From Cylindrodendrum hubeiense (Eukaryota; Ascomycota; Sordariomycetes; Hypocreales; Nectriaceae): a stretch of 64,000 bases of DNA. Both the position numbers and the translations under genes were made by a program. The notes under the pieces are model-generated. The model did no database searches. It saw only the letters and a list, made by a program, of their open reading frames with translations, and was not told the DNA's origin. Each line of letters starts with the position of its first letter. Position 1 is the first letter of the stretch. Of the stretch, positions 12,399-24,500 are shown in pieces. The stretch covers positions 1 through 64,000 of the forward strand of contig JAANBB010000006.1 of NCBI GenBank assembly GCA_014621425.1, given 5' to 3'.

Positions 12399-13098
12399 CT
12401 CCTGTGTGTGAATCTGAGACCGGCCTTACTGAGCTTGATAATCGAAAGGGTGCGTATTTTTAATTGAGAAACCCGCGTGGAGGAGCTCGCGCAGAGGGCC
12501 ATGGCTATCAAATACCAACTCAACACCGGCGCCTCAGCTCGCGCTGGTTCTCAGCCCAATCACGGCAAAAGCGTTCCGTGTGCACATAGGCTCGCGCATG
12601 GTTAAACAGCTTAGTTGCGCCCCCAGCCCGAAGGCGCTAGCGCATCGATACCTGCGACGCAGCGCGCCCAGTTCTGGTTGGCGATAACGCAGAGTCTCGG
12701 ATATCAGTGCCGGAGCTAGGTCTAGCTCCCAGCACCATTGAATAACAAGCCACTCCCATTGGCCACGATGCGGCCTCGCGCCTCAGGAGGTTGCTTTCTC
12801 TTCCCGATATTGCCGGGCTGAAGGACAATAGGCGAGGCTAGATTAATTACCTCCGCATTTGCGGCGCAGGATGGCGGAATCGACACCGCGGTAGCATCGG
12901 ATCCTCCCTTGTGTCACATCACTGGGTCTGGGGGGAGGGGACGGGGGGATGAGCTGGATGGCAGTTGCAACTATATAATAACTACAACATAAATGGCCAA
13001 GACTAATATGTTCAACAAGAAGATTCGGGAGCCGCTGCTAGTTCAGACGCCTCTTAGCAGGCTCCCCACGCCACCAAAACAAGACGCGGCGCCATCGT
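12399..13098. other. intergenic region, promoter side of the CFEM gene
   Basis: 700 bp between the 5' end of the CFEM gene and the 3' end of the protease gene, both on the minus strand. It should hold the CFEM promoter. I see no further gene or repeat. Confidence 0.5.
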
Positions 13099-14617
13099 CT
13101 AGATGCACTGGGAGTAGAAGGCGTTGTGCTCGGTGCAGGTCAGCCCCGAGGCACACTGCGTGGCCCCGGTCCAGTTGGCACCCCCGCATTGCTGCCACTT
13201 GGATGCAGTAGATGCGGCCACAGCTGAGGATGTAGCCTGCGCCTGTCGGACGGTGGTGGTAGCCTTGGTGGTGGAAGCCTTGGTGGTAACCTTGGCGACA
13301 GAGGTGGTGGTGACCTTGGCGACAGAGGTGGTGGAAGCCTTGGCAACGGAAGTGAAAGCGGGAGCAGTAGAGGTGGCAGCCTTTGTAGCAGCCTTTGTGG
13401 TCGAGGAGGTCGTCTTAGCAGCAGAGGCGGCGGCAGCAGTAGCCGTCGAGGTGCCGGTCTGCCAGCTGCGCTCGCGGGAGATCTCGTACCACCAGTTTCG
13501 CAGCATCCAGCCGTCAAAGTCGGTGACCTCGGTGGCCGAGCCAGCAAGCATGATGAAGTTGGTGATGCCGGTAGGGGTCCAGTCTGCAGCCATGTTAGCG
13601 GGGAACGCCCGGGGACGGGAAGAGAGGGTTATCGCAAGCCACTCTTAGTGCTAAGCATACCATAGACTAGACAAGGGTTAGCACACGGTTTTCAATGGTG
13701 TTCCGATTTCAGAGGCACTTACAATCGTCGAGTCCAAAGGTGTGGCCCTGGTTAAACAGTCCTGGTCAGCCTTGGCAATTCATTAGGCACTCTGGGGGAA
13801 CCCACCATTTCGTGCTGCAGGATGTGGATGTTCTCCGAGTCGAGAGCCTCGATGAAGTACTCCTGGCCGATTCGCTGGCCCCAATCGCCACCGGTGCCTC
13901 CGCTGAGGCCGTCGGTCAGCCACAGGGACTGGTCGTAGTGGTTGTCAGCGCCGGCAGCGCAGCCACTGTAGTCGTTGTCGGTGTGGAAGTACCGGCCGCA
14001 AGCCTCGGCGCACTGAGGGATGCCCTCGGAATCGGTGTCAGTGTAGATGTTGAGTCCGGTGGTGTCGCCCTCGAGGAGGCTCTTGTCTGTGACGGCCCAT
14101 CCGACAACGTTGACCTTGACCTCGGTGTAGGGGAAGTTGTCGTAGCCGTAGACCCACTTGAACCACTTCTGGTACTGCTCGTTCACAACAGTCGCAATCT
14201 TGGTGCGCTGGGCGGCGGTGACGGACGACTTCGACTCCCATCGGACACACATGTTGATGGTTCTGCACGGCATTGTTAGATGACGGGACTTCCCAATTGG
14301 CTCAGTCTTGTACCCACCCTTCGGCGGCAATGAGCTGATCCCAGCCGTAGTTCTTGAATCCAAAGATATCTCCGCTGTTGTAGGTCTCGGTGCAGTGGTC
14401 CCAGACCTCCTTCAAAGGGGTGGTCAGGGTTGAGGGGGGGGCTCCATCCCGACGCTCTCTTGAAAGGCCTGTTTCGGCGCTGCTCCTTGTGTGATCGTCC
14501 CTTGACGGACGTCAAACCCTCCCAGACGGAACCGTCCAGATCGGAGGGGGATGAAACGGTGGACGCCGCGGTCGACGCGGCGAGAGCCACCAGGCCAGCA
14601 GTGGTAGAGAAACGCAT
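13099..14617 (-). CDS. secreted metzincin-like zinc protease with C-terminal CBM1, exon 1 out of frame
   Basis: Exons inferred at 14617-14318, 14262-13806, 13747-13723 (only 25 nt) and 13583-13099; about 421 aa if the frame is kept. A signal peptide (MRFSTTAGLVALAASTAAS) is followed by a catalytic region rich in Trp and Tyr. The join of exons 2 and 3 builds HEMGHTFGLDD, a zinc site of the HExxHxxGxxD type seen in snapalysin-like metzincins. After it comes a Met-containing segment (ITNFIMLAG), then an Ala/Thr/Lys-rich linker and a terminal CBM1 with its four Cys. The first exon is one base out of frame: the ATG frame and the frame needed downstream (LKEVWDHCTETYNSG onward) switch across eight identical bases at 14434-14441. 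This is either an assembly slip, a real inactivating indel, or an unseen splice. A cell-wall-anchored protease role is inferred. Confidence 0.72.
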
Positions 14618-14627
14618 CTTGAAAGAA

Positions 14628-14663
14628 TGAGTGAGTGAGTGAGTGAGTGAGTGAGTGAATGAA
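14628..14663. repeat. TGAG tetranucleotide microsatellite in the protease leader
   Basis: Seven TGAG units (14628-14655) followed by two TGAA units. On the coding (minus) strand this is a CTCA run ending about 10 nt before the start codon at 14617, so it lies in the 5' UTR. Confidence 0.9.
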
Positions 14664-15724
14664 TAAGTATATATGTAATAAAGAAGTTAATGAACGTCAA
14701 GCCCAAATAACAAGCGTGAGAATCTCAAATGAAACGAAAGTGTGCTGAGTAGAAACATCCAAAAGTCTTCTCGTCAACAGGTATATATGGAAGCTTGGAG
14801 ACCCCTAGCGGCGGGTCAGCTTTCCTTCCTGGAATCGTGGTGCGGCCCCATACTGCTCATTGGCGGGATAACATCCGCAGATCAGGGTCCGAATTGTGGA
14901 TTTTCGCGGCGAACCTAGGTCGCTTGGATGTTTTGCCTTGACATAATCATCCGAATAGGCGCTGACGCTCTGACAGGGACTTTGGATTCTTGGGGATGAG
15001 ACCGAAAGCGAGCTTGTCTATAGCTCTGGTCATTATGGTGTTGGGGTGTGTCATCACCTTGTCCATGTTGCTCGCCAAGCTCGGTCATCTGTGATCTATT
15101 ACGACGCAGAGCGTGTTCTTCCACCTCGGAACGGGCAACATTGAATACGACGAGATCCACGCTGGCGTGCTCGTTTAAAGTTGCGGTTATGGGTATGCTT
15201 AAACCATGCATTTGATGGCTGCCATGGGTCCACCATGCTACCACTATTACGGACTCTCGGCGAGCGAAAGACCATCCTTGAAACCGGATTCTCATGAAAT
15301 TGGAAGCTTTTGGGGGATAACTGCGACCTGAGACGGCTTGGCAGAGCAAGGGCCCCCCTGACGCGCTTGGCGCCATCCGTCTGCTGTCCGGATTTGTGGA
15401 TTTTTCCCAACAGCGGCAAACGCTCCGTGTGGTGTGTTTCAAGGCCTGCCGTGCTCGTTTCGTCTGTTGTAGATGCGGAGAAGAGACTCAGAAGACAGCC
15501 GCGCATGGGAGGATTGTCTCCTGGCGAGTGAGCGCCAAGGTTTTGTCATTCAAGGGGTGCACGTGAGCCGGCACGTGAGCCCCGTTCGGCTTCGCTTCAG
15601 ACCCGAGTCAACAGACCCGAACCCGATTCGGGTTTGGGGTTGATTTGAATTCACCCCGCTGCCTCGACTCCGAAATCGAAGCGAAATTGGCATATCACCA
15701 AGATAAAAGAGGCCCAGCGCAACA
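14664..15724. promoter_or_regulatory. divergent promoter region of protease and Zn2Cys6 regulator
   Basis: About 1.06 kb separates the two start codons. On the protease side there is a TATATA at 14782-14787. On the regulator side there are two CACGTG boxes (15560-15565 and 15572-15577) inside an 11-bp direct repeat, and a palindrome with CCG-N3-CGG at its centre (15620-15634, about 95 bp before the regulator ATG). Inverted CCG/CGG triplets are typical zinc-cluster binding sites; use of this one by the adjacent protein is inference. Open frames in the middle are not convincing genes. Confidence 0.45.
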
Positions 15725-17827
15725 ATGAGATCTGTTGTTGCTTGCGATCGGTAAATTACTACTTTGAGTAAGTATGAACGAGTCTTCGTACTAATTCGCG
15801 TGCTAGATGCAGGTGGGGATTTCGACCCCAGCTCCCGCTGACCCGAACCACTAACTCGTAATATGATACAGGAGGTCCAAGGTTAAGTGCAAGCATCAAG
15901 GCCAACCCCCTTGCATGGGATGTGTGAAAAGTCAGAATACCCAGACTTGCGCTCTAAGTGGCCCTGTTCTTCGTCACAAGCAGTCCCCTAGTCCAACGTT
16001 GCGCACTCTGAAGAGGAAGCGCCCACAAGACGCCAATGATCCGGAGACTTCGAAAACTCCGCGGACAAGAGAGGTGGAACATGATATCAGTCAAGCTTTT
16101 AGCCAAATACCACGGGACCGGTTTATCCGGGCTTCTGCGGTGTTTCAATCCCAATTTCCCGAAATTGGGTTTCTGCATCCCAGTGATCTTGACTACGACG
16201 ATGCGGACATGAGCGCGGTGCAGATGCTTCGGCTCTTGGCTTTACTGGCAGTCTCAAATCACTATCTTGATGATTCTGCGGCCGGCAACAGCTCCAACCA
16301 TGCACTACTCGTGACGAATGAGCTTCATGAGCGGCTTGTCAGCTCCCCTAGCCTCTACCTGGTCCAGGCGTTTCTGATTTTGTCATTGTGCAACTGGGGC
16401 GAGGGTGATGGCTTCAACGCCTGGATCCATGCTGGGATTGCCTCCCGCATGGTCTTGGGGATTCTCGGTACAAAGCTGTCTGACATCAGCAGGGCGTCAA
16501 TGTCAGAGCTGGAAAAGAGAACGCTGTGGTCATGCTTTGCGGTAGACAAGCTTTTGAGTTGTGGCAAACGACGACCGAGCATGTTTAACCTCGAGAGTAT
16601 GAGCCACATTTTACCGCTGAACGATGCTGACTTTGCGTTTGGGGAACGAAATGCGCCGCAAGGACTTGTTCCTGCTCAGCTATCCTCCTCACATTCAACA
16701 GGCCTGGGTCCTAGCGACGGTTTTCTTCTCATCATCAAAGGCCTCCACATCTGGTCCAAAATTCACTCCTGGACCGCCGAGGGTGGCAGGCGGCTACCAG
16801 GAATGGCCGAGATGGATCAATGTCCGTGGCTAGAAACCTCGGAGTGGAGCTGCATGTTGCGAGAGCTTCTCGAATGGAGGAGTTCCCAGAATGTCAGGTT
16901 GAAATACCCGGAGACAAAAGTATCTTCACACGCCCACTTGAAGCAAGCAGAGAAGTTCGGATATATCAACTTGATATACTACGTCAGGTAAAGCATTGTG
17001 CTCCTATAGATAAACTTACTCTTCTGACTTAAGGCAGTATGTTATTTCTTCGCCGCGAATATATCCCATTTCTCCCCGTTGGAGAAACGAAGCCTCGAGG
17101 CCCCATCGAAGTGCCATTGTTGAAATCCACCGGCCCGGATGCGTTTTGGGAAAATAATTTAAAAGAGCTTTCCTATGCGGCCGCTCAAATATCCAACATT
17201 CTTCGAGATCTCCGACGGGCCAACTCGTCCCTCCATACACCATTCTCTGGTCTCTGTGCCTTCTCATCGGCGTTGAGGGCCCTCTACGCAGCCTCCTTTC
17301 CGGCGTATTTCGGGTATAATAAGGACCAAACCAAGGAAGCAGAAATCCAGGCCGAAGAAAGTATGAAAGATCTTCGCGAGACTGGTCGCCTGTGGAAGAT
17401 TGCCGATGACTGGATTGGTGTCATCGACACGGCGAAGAGCCTTTTTTGCCGTGTAACTTCAAAACACGGGTGGAAAGTAAGGCGATCGCGATACGACTAC
17501 CCGGATCTTGAGGAGTCTATTTATCTAGTCCAGCTCAAGGGAATGCCGCGACCAGCTGCCTCTCAGCCCACATTGAGTTCTCTGCCAAGCATCGATGATT
17601 CAATGCCGGGAATAGGGGACGGAGAAATCGAGGAAGAGATGGAAACCAACCGCGTCGCGTCTTCCAAACCATTTTCCGAGGACATGTCGAGTTTCAGTGA
17701 TTGGACAATGGACGAGGATGAATGGAGGCTGTGGTCGTTTTGGGATGACCCACATTTTCTTCCAACAATTGTCGACCCTAACCTAGAGCACGAGCAGGAT
17801 GGAGGCATCCTTAATGCTATTCCATAA
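15725..17827 (+). CDS. Zn2Cys6 (Gal4-type) transcription factor with a probable 6-nt microexon
   Basis: Proposed exons: 15725-15750, microexon 15807-15812, 15872-16987 and 17038-17827 (645 aa). The zinc cluster is at residues 7-37. With the microexon (ATGCAG between TAG and GT) it reads Cys7, 10, 17, 25, 28, 37, the canonical CX2CX6C arrangement, and gives RCRRSKVKC. Skipping it removes Cys10 but keeps frame. Introns of 56 and 59 bp, each with its own branch-like site (TACTAAT; CACTAAC), support two separate introns. A short linker follows, then a fungal middle homology region (about 130-330: LRLLALLAVSNHYLDD, WIHAGIASRMVLGILG, ELEKRTLWSCFAVDKLLSCGK) and an acidic C-terminus that could activate transcription. 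Nuclear regulator. Neighbours are the divergent protease and the ferric reductase downstream; targets are unknown. Confidence 0.85.
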
Positions 17828-18706
17828 CATATGAGTTAAATATTCAGAGTGCATGTAGCAAATATATTTTACATGATTATAAATTAAATTGTCGATCCGG
17901 CTTGTCGCTAACGGTATTGAATGGACGAATACTTGTAATTGTGTTTCTTCACAGTGATGTCCGACGATAACGGTGCTCTCTAGTGGGGCCATCCATTTTT
18001 GAAGCTCAGGGCATTTAACACCAACGGCTTGAGATTTTTGGTACCGAAATGGAATTAACACATTAACATAGAAGAGACGTTCTGTACCCTTGATCTTAAA
18101 CACAACAAGATGGAACAGCTGCCAATAGCGATATTTAATTAGGTGCTAGATTATCGGTGAATATACTGGGATCGGAACTGCTGTGTATCCTGGTAACGAA
18201 ATGGCGGGCAACCTGGTTGCGATCATACCATCTTGGCGCCTGACAAACATTTGAAGGGTGTTCCGCTAGTAGTACCTAGACCTTGGATAGATGGATAAGC
18301 ATAAATTAAGCTAAAACTTGAGAACATTAAAAGCAGCGAACTGCCAATATCTTGACCGTGATTTGCTAAGAGCTGGATCCGAATGGCCAGTGATATACGG
18401 TCTCTCCAAATAGTGGACTCCGGGTTGCATATTCTGGCGCCATATTGGTCTGAAAATGGTTGGCGTGCGCAAGAAAAGGACCCTTGAGAGATATTGAGCA
18501 AGTTACCTCGATACAACCCCAACCGGGGTCCTCTGCCAAGAGTCTAGTCACCACGATGGGATAAGATCAATTTACCAGTTAGCAATCATATAAAGCAGCA
18601 AGATGAGAGGCTGGAGTTTTTTTTCATCACTGGCAGCACGTATTTTGCGATCTCAATATTTGCAGGACTGAACAAGTCGTCTTGAAAATCATTGGAACCT
18701 TCGAAC
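17828..18706. other. intergenic region upstream of the ferric reductase
   Basis: About 880 bp, moderately AT-rich, between the regulator stop and the ferric reductase start, both on the plus strand. It should hold the regulator terminator and the reductase promoter. Open frames on the minus strand (for example 18223-18522) show no domain. Nothing else seen. Confidence 0.5.
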
Positions 18707-21055
18707 ATGGCTCTCAAGCGGTGTCTGTTCCTCGTCTGGAATGCCAACCTGGCACTGGCCGATGGACAAGGCTTGATCGGTCTCGGAAAGCACATGTACA
18801 AACCAGCATGTGCTTTTGCATGCCGCGGAGTCATCAGGAGCTGCCCTCTTTCCTGTACGCCGGAGGAGGGAGGCGATGTTCATGGTATGGGCCACTCGAC
18901 GTCTACGACGCCTCCAGAGTGCTACACCAGCGACCCATCCTTCCTACGTACCATGGCTCTATGCATCGACACTTATTGCCCTGCGAGTGATGCCCCCTCT
19001 TTAAGTTCGCTTGAGGACTACTGGGCTACTCACCTAGCTACAGGCTCTGTCGGTAGTCCGGAATGGAAGCCGGTCATATCGTACACGGAAGCTCTGATTG
19101 CGGCACGCGAGGACGAGTCGATTGCCGAGAAGGAAGCCCAGAATTCCACAGACAGCAGCACTCATGAATACAAGTCACGCCACGAGATCAAAGCTCGCCA
19201 CGGCGGCCACGTCGAGGAGACGACCGACGACACCACCACCCAGGCCGACAGTCCATTGCCCATTATCATCTCTGCGGAGCCACTGAACGTTACAAGCTTT
19301 GTTTTGGCTTCGGACTGGCAGATCCAGTACAATGGAATGACTTCGTTCGAAATCAACGAGAATGGACATACAATATATACGTGAGTCAATACCAACTCCC
19401 TGCGTTGTATCAACGTGGACTAACATAATAAATGCAGCGTCACGGTCATGCTTGTAGCCCTATGCATCCCAGTCCTTTCGTCTCTTCTCCGCTTCGTGCC
19501 GCTTCTCAACAGAAGCCGTACATGGACATGGCTCAATTCGACCCTCATTCACCCACCCGCATGGGGATCATCCCATCGCACACCAACTGCCACCTCCCTT
19601 GGCGGCGGTCTGGTGCCGACGCGGGGTCAATTTCTATACATTGCCCTCATCAGCTTTCTTAATGTCGTGTTTCTTGTGGCGCCATATTATACCATTCAAC
19701 CACAGAGCAACTTTGCCAGTCTACACGAACAGGAAGTCAGCCTCATTGGGAATCGCGCTGGAGTGCTTGCACTTGGCAACATGGTAGCACTCTTTGTGTT
19801 TTCATCACGCAACAATGTGCTTTTATACTTGACTGACTGGAGCCACGGAACGTTTCTGCTACTCCATCGGTGGTTGGGTTACTGGACTATCCTACTCACC
19901 GTCCTACACTCTGTTATGCTCCTGGCTTACTACATGCTTTTCGGAGACTACTCGTCTGAGTTTAAAGAGCTGTACTGGTCCTGGGGCATCGTTGGGACCG
20001 TGGCGGTGGTGGCCATCTGGCCGGCGTCTGTCCTTGTGGTGCGTCAAAAAGCCTACGAGTTGTTTTTGGTCACACACCAGGTTCTGGCGTTGCTCTTCCT
20101 CATTGGGTTCTACTACCACATCTGGTACTGCTTTACGTACAACTGGGGTTATGAGATTTGGATGTTTATTGCATCTGGAATCTGGGCTCTCGAGCGGCTT
20201 GTTCGAATCATTCGGATTTTCAGCAAGGGTTTGAACACTGCGGTTATCTCCGCCGTTGAAGGTTCGCAAGGCGAGTACGTGCGCGTTGTAGTGGATGGGG
20301 TCTCTGCACAGGGAGTCGTCTATCTTTGTTTCCCTACCCTGTCCTGGCGGTTTTGGGAGACTCACCCCTTCTCAGTGGCTTCGTCTCACTCCTGTGAGAC
20401 TTTCTCGAATGAGAGCGACACGGGGAATTTTGACGTGGAAAAGACAGCTATGAGCCAAGTTACACGGGCGCAGGAAAAGTCACCAGCGGTTTCACTAGAA
20501 GACCCCCGCACATTGCCTGCAACTGTGAAGATCACCAACAGCGCCAAGTTTCTGATACGGACACGGTCAGGAATGACGAGTCGCATTGCTGCCAGGCTAG
20601 CGGCCTCGGCTGGTTCAATCCGCCTGCCAGTTCTCCTGGAGGGTTCCTATCATTCGACACAGCTCACACAGCTGGCCAACTGCAATTCTCTGGTGTGTTT
20701 TGCCGGAGGTGTTGGGATTACCACAGTGTTGCCTCTTCTTCACACTCGGGGTCTGCGCCCAGCGCGTGTCTTTTGGGGGCTACGTGATGAATCTTTGCAA
20801 AAAGAGCTCTTGGTGGACATTTCTGGTCTTCCATCTAATGTCGATGTAGTTGTTAGCATTGGAAGCCGTCTGAATATTGAATCCATCCTCGGGAATGAGC
20901 TGGATGGCGGGGATGCAAGCAGTGACCCAGTTGGAATACTTGTTTCTGGACCGCCTGGAATGGCAGATGATGTACGCATGGCAGTTTCTAGAATGGGGCG
21001 CTCAGGAGAATTTGGGCGTACGTTGGTCCTCGTAGATGAGGGTTTCAGTTGGTAG
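18707..21055 (+). CDS. ferric reductase / FRE-type transmembrane oxidoreductase
   Basis: Two exons, 18707-19380 and 19438-21055 (763 aa); intron GTGAGT...ATGCAG, 57 bp. It moves electrons from cytosolic NADPH via FAD and two haems to extracellular ferric or cupric ions. After a signal-like start (MALKRCLFLVWNANLALA) comes a Cys-rich extracellular part. The first helix begins at the exon junction (VMLVALCIPVLSSLL). The ferric-reductase membrane core carries two pairs of haem-ligand His: HRWLGYWTILLTVLH and HQVLALLFLIGFYYH. The FAD motif is HPFSVAS, the nucleotide motif FAGGVGITTVLPLL, and near the end GPPGM stands where CGP is usual. The protein ends in EGFSW, as FREs do. The ATG at 18707 is preferred to 18692 because it directly starts the signal peptide. 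Iron-dependent regulation is likely, but no site was identified. Confidence 0.92.
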
Positions 21056-21598
21056 AAAGGCAGACCATTTATTGTAAAGCTGCGCCTTTCATCTCTGCAG
21101 TAACATGCCAACTGTTGATTAAAGTGAGACCATTTGTAATTAAATGAAGTGCTAGAATATGGCTCACGGTGTTTTCCGCAACAGAATAGCAGGTGATCGC
21201 TGGTGGTTGGTTGGTGGTTGTTGGTCACTTCTGCACCGCCATGATCCGATGCCGTATATCCGCGACACTGCGCCTAGTCCTAGCTACAAAGGAATCAAAG
21301 CCCTAACTGCGCCGCTGCTGCCTAGAGTCCAGCAGCATTAAGCTGAGCAGGGATAACCAATCAATGGCATGTTCAGCATGACTAATTCCAGGGATCATGA
21401 AGTTGGAACCAACTCATTTCTGTATCCCAACCTCCAACCTCTTAGTTTCTTATCAATGCATACTTCAGGCGGGGTAAATTTGAAGTCTTCCCTGTACTGT
21501 TTTCTCTCTCTTATTTTATTTTCTGCCTAGCCTGAATTGGTTATCTGGTTCAGCCTATCCTTCCCCACTCCTGCAAACGAACATTTCCACTCCACATC
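21056..21598. other. intergenic region upstream of the NACHT-ankyrin gene
   Basis: 543 bp between two plus-strand genes. The last ~100 bp before the ATG is rich in C and T (CTCTCTCTTATTTTATTTTC-like), as in a fungal leader. There is a short GGTTGGTGGTTGTTGG repeat at about 21202-21223. No gene seen. Confidence 0.5.
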
Positions 21599-24500
21599 AT
21601 GCCCAGAGCCGCGCAGCAGAAAAGGCTGGCCTTTGCATCGGCTATGGAAAGTGATATCAACAATGAAGATGATGCCGTCATCATCAGTCGTGATGACATC
21701 AGTGACTACAACCCAGAACAGATACTCCCCGAGTCCCCCGAAACCATCCAGAAGATACGGTCCTGGCTGCAGCCCACCTCGTATGACATTGCTGGTGGGG
21801 AGTACCGCAAGCACCTGGCTTCTCATGTGGCTGGCACAGGAGCTTGGTTGACTTCGAGTGACAAATATAACGACTGGTTAAAGAGTACTGAACATGGAAT
21901 GCTTTGGATCAAGGGCATCCCAGGGTCTGGAAAGTCTGTCATGGTGGCCAACCTGATCGATGAAATCACCAAGTCAAACCCGGGATCTCCTGTCTTATTC
22001 TTCTTCTTTCGCCAAATCATTGCTGCCAATCACGAGCCTGCTGCCTTATTGCGGGACTGGATGGACCAAGTGTTGGACTACAGCCCCCCTCTGCAGAAGC
22101 AACTCAACACTTACTTGAAAACCAATCGATCCATTGAAAGTATGGCAATCGAAGACATGTGGAAGGATTTGAAAATAGCTTTTGCTGGTCTGCCCGAAAA
22201 GGTCTTCTGCGTCGTTGATGCACTCGACGAGATGGATCAAGGTCACGACACATTTCTCGAAGCACTGGGGTCTCTGGGCCAGTGGCGGCCTGGAAAAGTG
22301 AAAGTCTTAATCACAAGCCGTCCAGTTCCAAGTGTGGAGGGACCACTTAGAAAGAGCCCTTGCCTTCGACTTCGGCTACAGGAATCGCTGGTTGATGTGG
22401 ACATCTCAACCTTTGTGAAGTTCGCTCTATCGAATTCCACCATCCCGCAGAGCGAGTGGCAAATCATTGAGGATGCAGTGCCTGGGCGGGCCAACGGCTT
22501 GTTTATCTACGCCAAGCTGGCAATGGATGCATTTCTCGAGCCAGGCGCCGACATTAACGCCGTACTCTCGCAACTTCCGACAGACTTGAATGTTCTGTAC
22601 ACTGATCTGCTGAAGGAACATGCCCAAAGATCCGGGGTAGCAGCAGACATCCAGCACCTGATTTTGCAATCTGTCACCCATGCGAGTCGCCCTCTAAGAC
22701 TTCTTGAGCTCGCTGAAATGATCAAGGTTGTTAGCCCTGATGGTTTCACACGAGATCTGAAGACCACAAAAGACCTCATTCGGGCTGCATGTGGGCCACT
22801 TTTGGAAATTTTGGCGGATGAGACGGTTTCGGTAATTCACCATTCCTTCACCGAATATCTCAAAGGAACCACACGATCCGGCGATTCCCCTGGATATTCT
22901 ATTTTGCGGATGGGATCGACACATGCCCAGTTGGCTCTAGCATGTTTGCGCTACTTACGAGCTGGGTGTCTAGATGCAGTCGAAGTCAACATCATGGGTA
23001 TCGATGATGATGATGATGATCCGTTCTCTCCTTGGACCTATTCTAGGTTATCAAGGTTGAATGGACGCTTGGTCGCAGACCCAGAGATCCAATTGAGACT
23101 AAAGTATCCGTTCTTCGAGTATGCTGCCAGTAATTGGCACCATCACGTTTGCAGGTCCGAAGCTGCTCGACACGATCAAACTGAGGTCAACACAGAACTT
23201 CGTAAATTCTTAGGGGACACCAGGAACCTGAATGCGTGGATTCAGATAAAATGGCCGGGCGGAGAAAGAACCGGCGGACTCATCACGCAAGTCCTTGTCG
23301 CCGCCAAAGTTGGGCTGGTCTCATATTCCAAAGAGCTACTCGAAAACATGGAGGTGGACGCACAGGATATTGCTGGAAAAACACCCCTGTAAGTGGTTTT
23401 ACTAATTGTCGTTTCTCTCGTTCTTTTTCGACTGCTTTTTCTTCGTGACAGATTATAGCTTGCTCTACTTGCGAAGAAGATCAATCATACCTAGTAGCTG
23501 TTGAAGCTCAAACCTGATCACTATATGCTGATAGTTACATTCTAGTTATTGGGCTGCTTCTGAGGGTCATGCAGAAGTCATGCGTGTGCTGATATCGGCT
23601 GGTGCAAACCCAGATCAAGACGACAATATAAGTGGACTCAAGCCTCTGCACGTGGCTGCGATGCATAATCGTCATGAAGCCGTGACGGTCTTGTTGGAAG
23701 CTGGTGTGAGCCCTCTAACAGGAAAGACGAGGGAAGATCCAGGGCGGAGATGTGGAAATGCCCCTACATCTACTGGACAAACACCGCTTATGTATGCTTG
23801 CCATGCCGGTCACTTGGAGGCAGTGGAAGCGTTTCTACCATTCCTTAAAGACATGGGTACTGTTCAAAGAGCACTAGTATGGGCAGCTGAGACAGGAAGA
23901 TCTGCAGTCGTTACCAGGATTCTTCAGCATCCCGGTGTTGATGTCAACGCCAAGGTTTTTGGGGACACGCCGCTATTCTTTGCTTGTGGTTATAGCGATG
24001 TTGCGACAATCACAGCCCTTCTGCAGGCTGGAGCAGATCCTAACACCTCATGCTCAGGAAGCGGATCTCATGTTAATTACATGCACCTGCCTGTGCCTTA
24101 TCTTGCGACAAATGGTACTAAGCTGAATTGCTTGCATCGGCTATGCGGTTTGTCAACCAAGGGAAACTACCACAGAAAAGGGGAAGCCGAAGATTTGCAA
24201 CGGATATTCTCATTGCTCGTCCAAGCTGGTATCGATATTAACCAGCGTGCTCCATCAGGTCAGACTGCATTGCATGGCGCAATCAGCTCACCGGTTTTGA
24301 CCCGGCTACTCCTTGATGCCGGGGCGGATGCGAATGCCACTGATAGCAAGGGCTCTGCACCCCTGCACAAGGTCGAATGTTTGGATTCCATGGTGCTTCT
24401 TATTGAACATGGACATGCCGACATCAATATCGAGCAAGCAGACGGGCTAACTCCGCTTATCTGTCTGCTGTCCGAGTTCCGTCAAAATGAGTTGATACTC

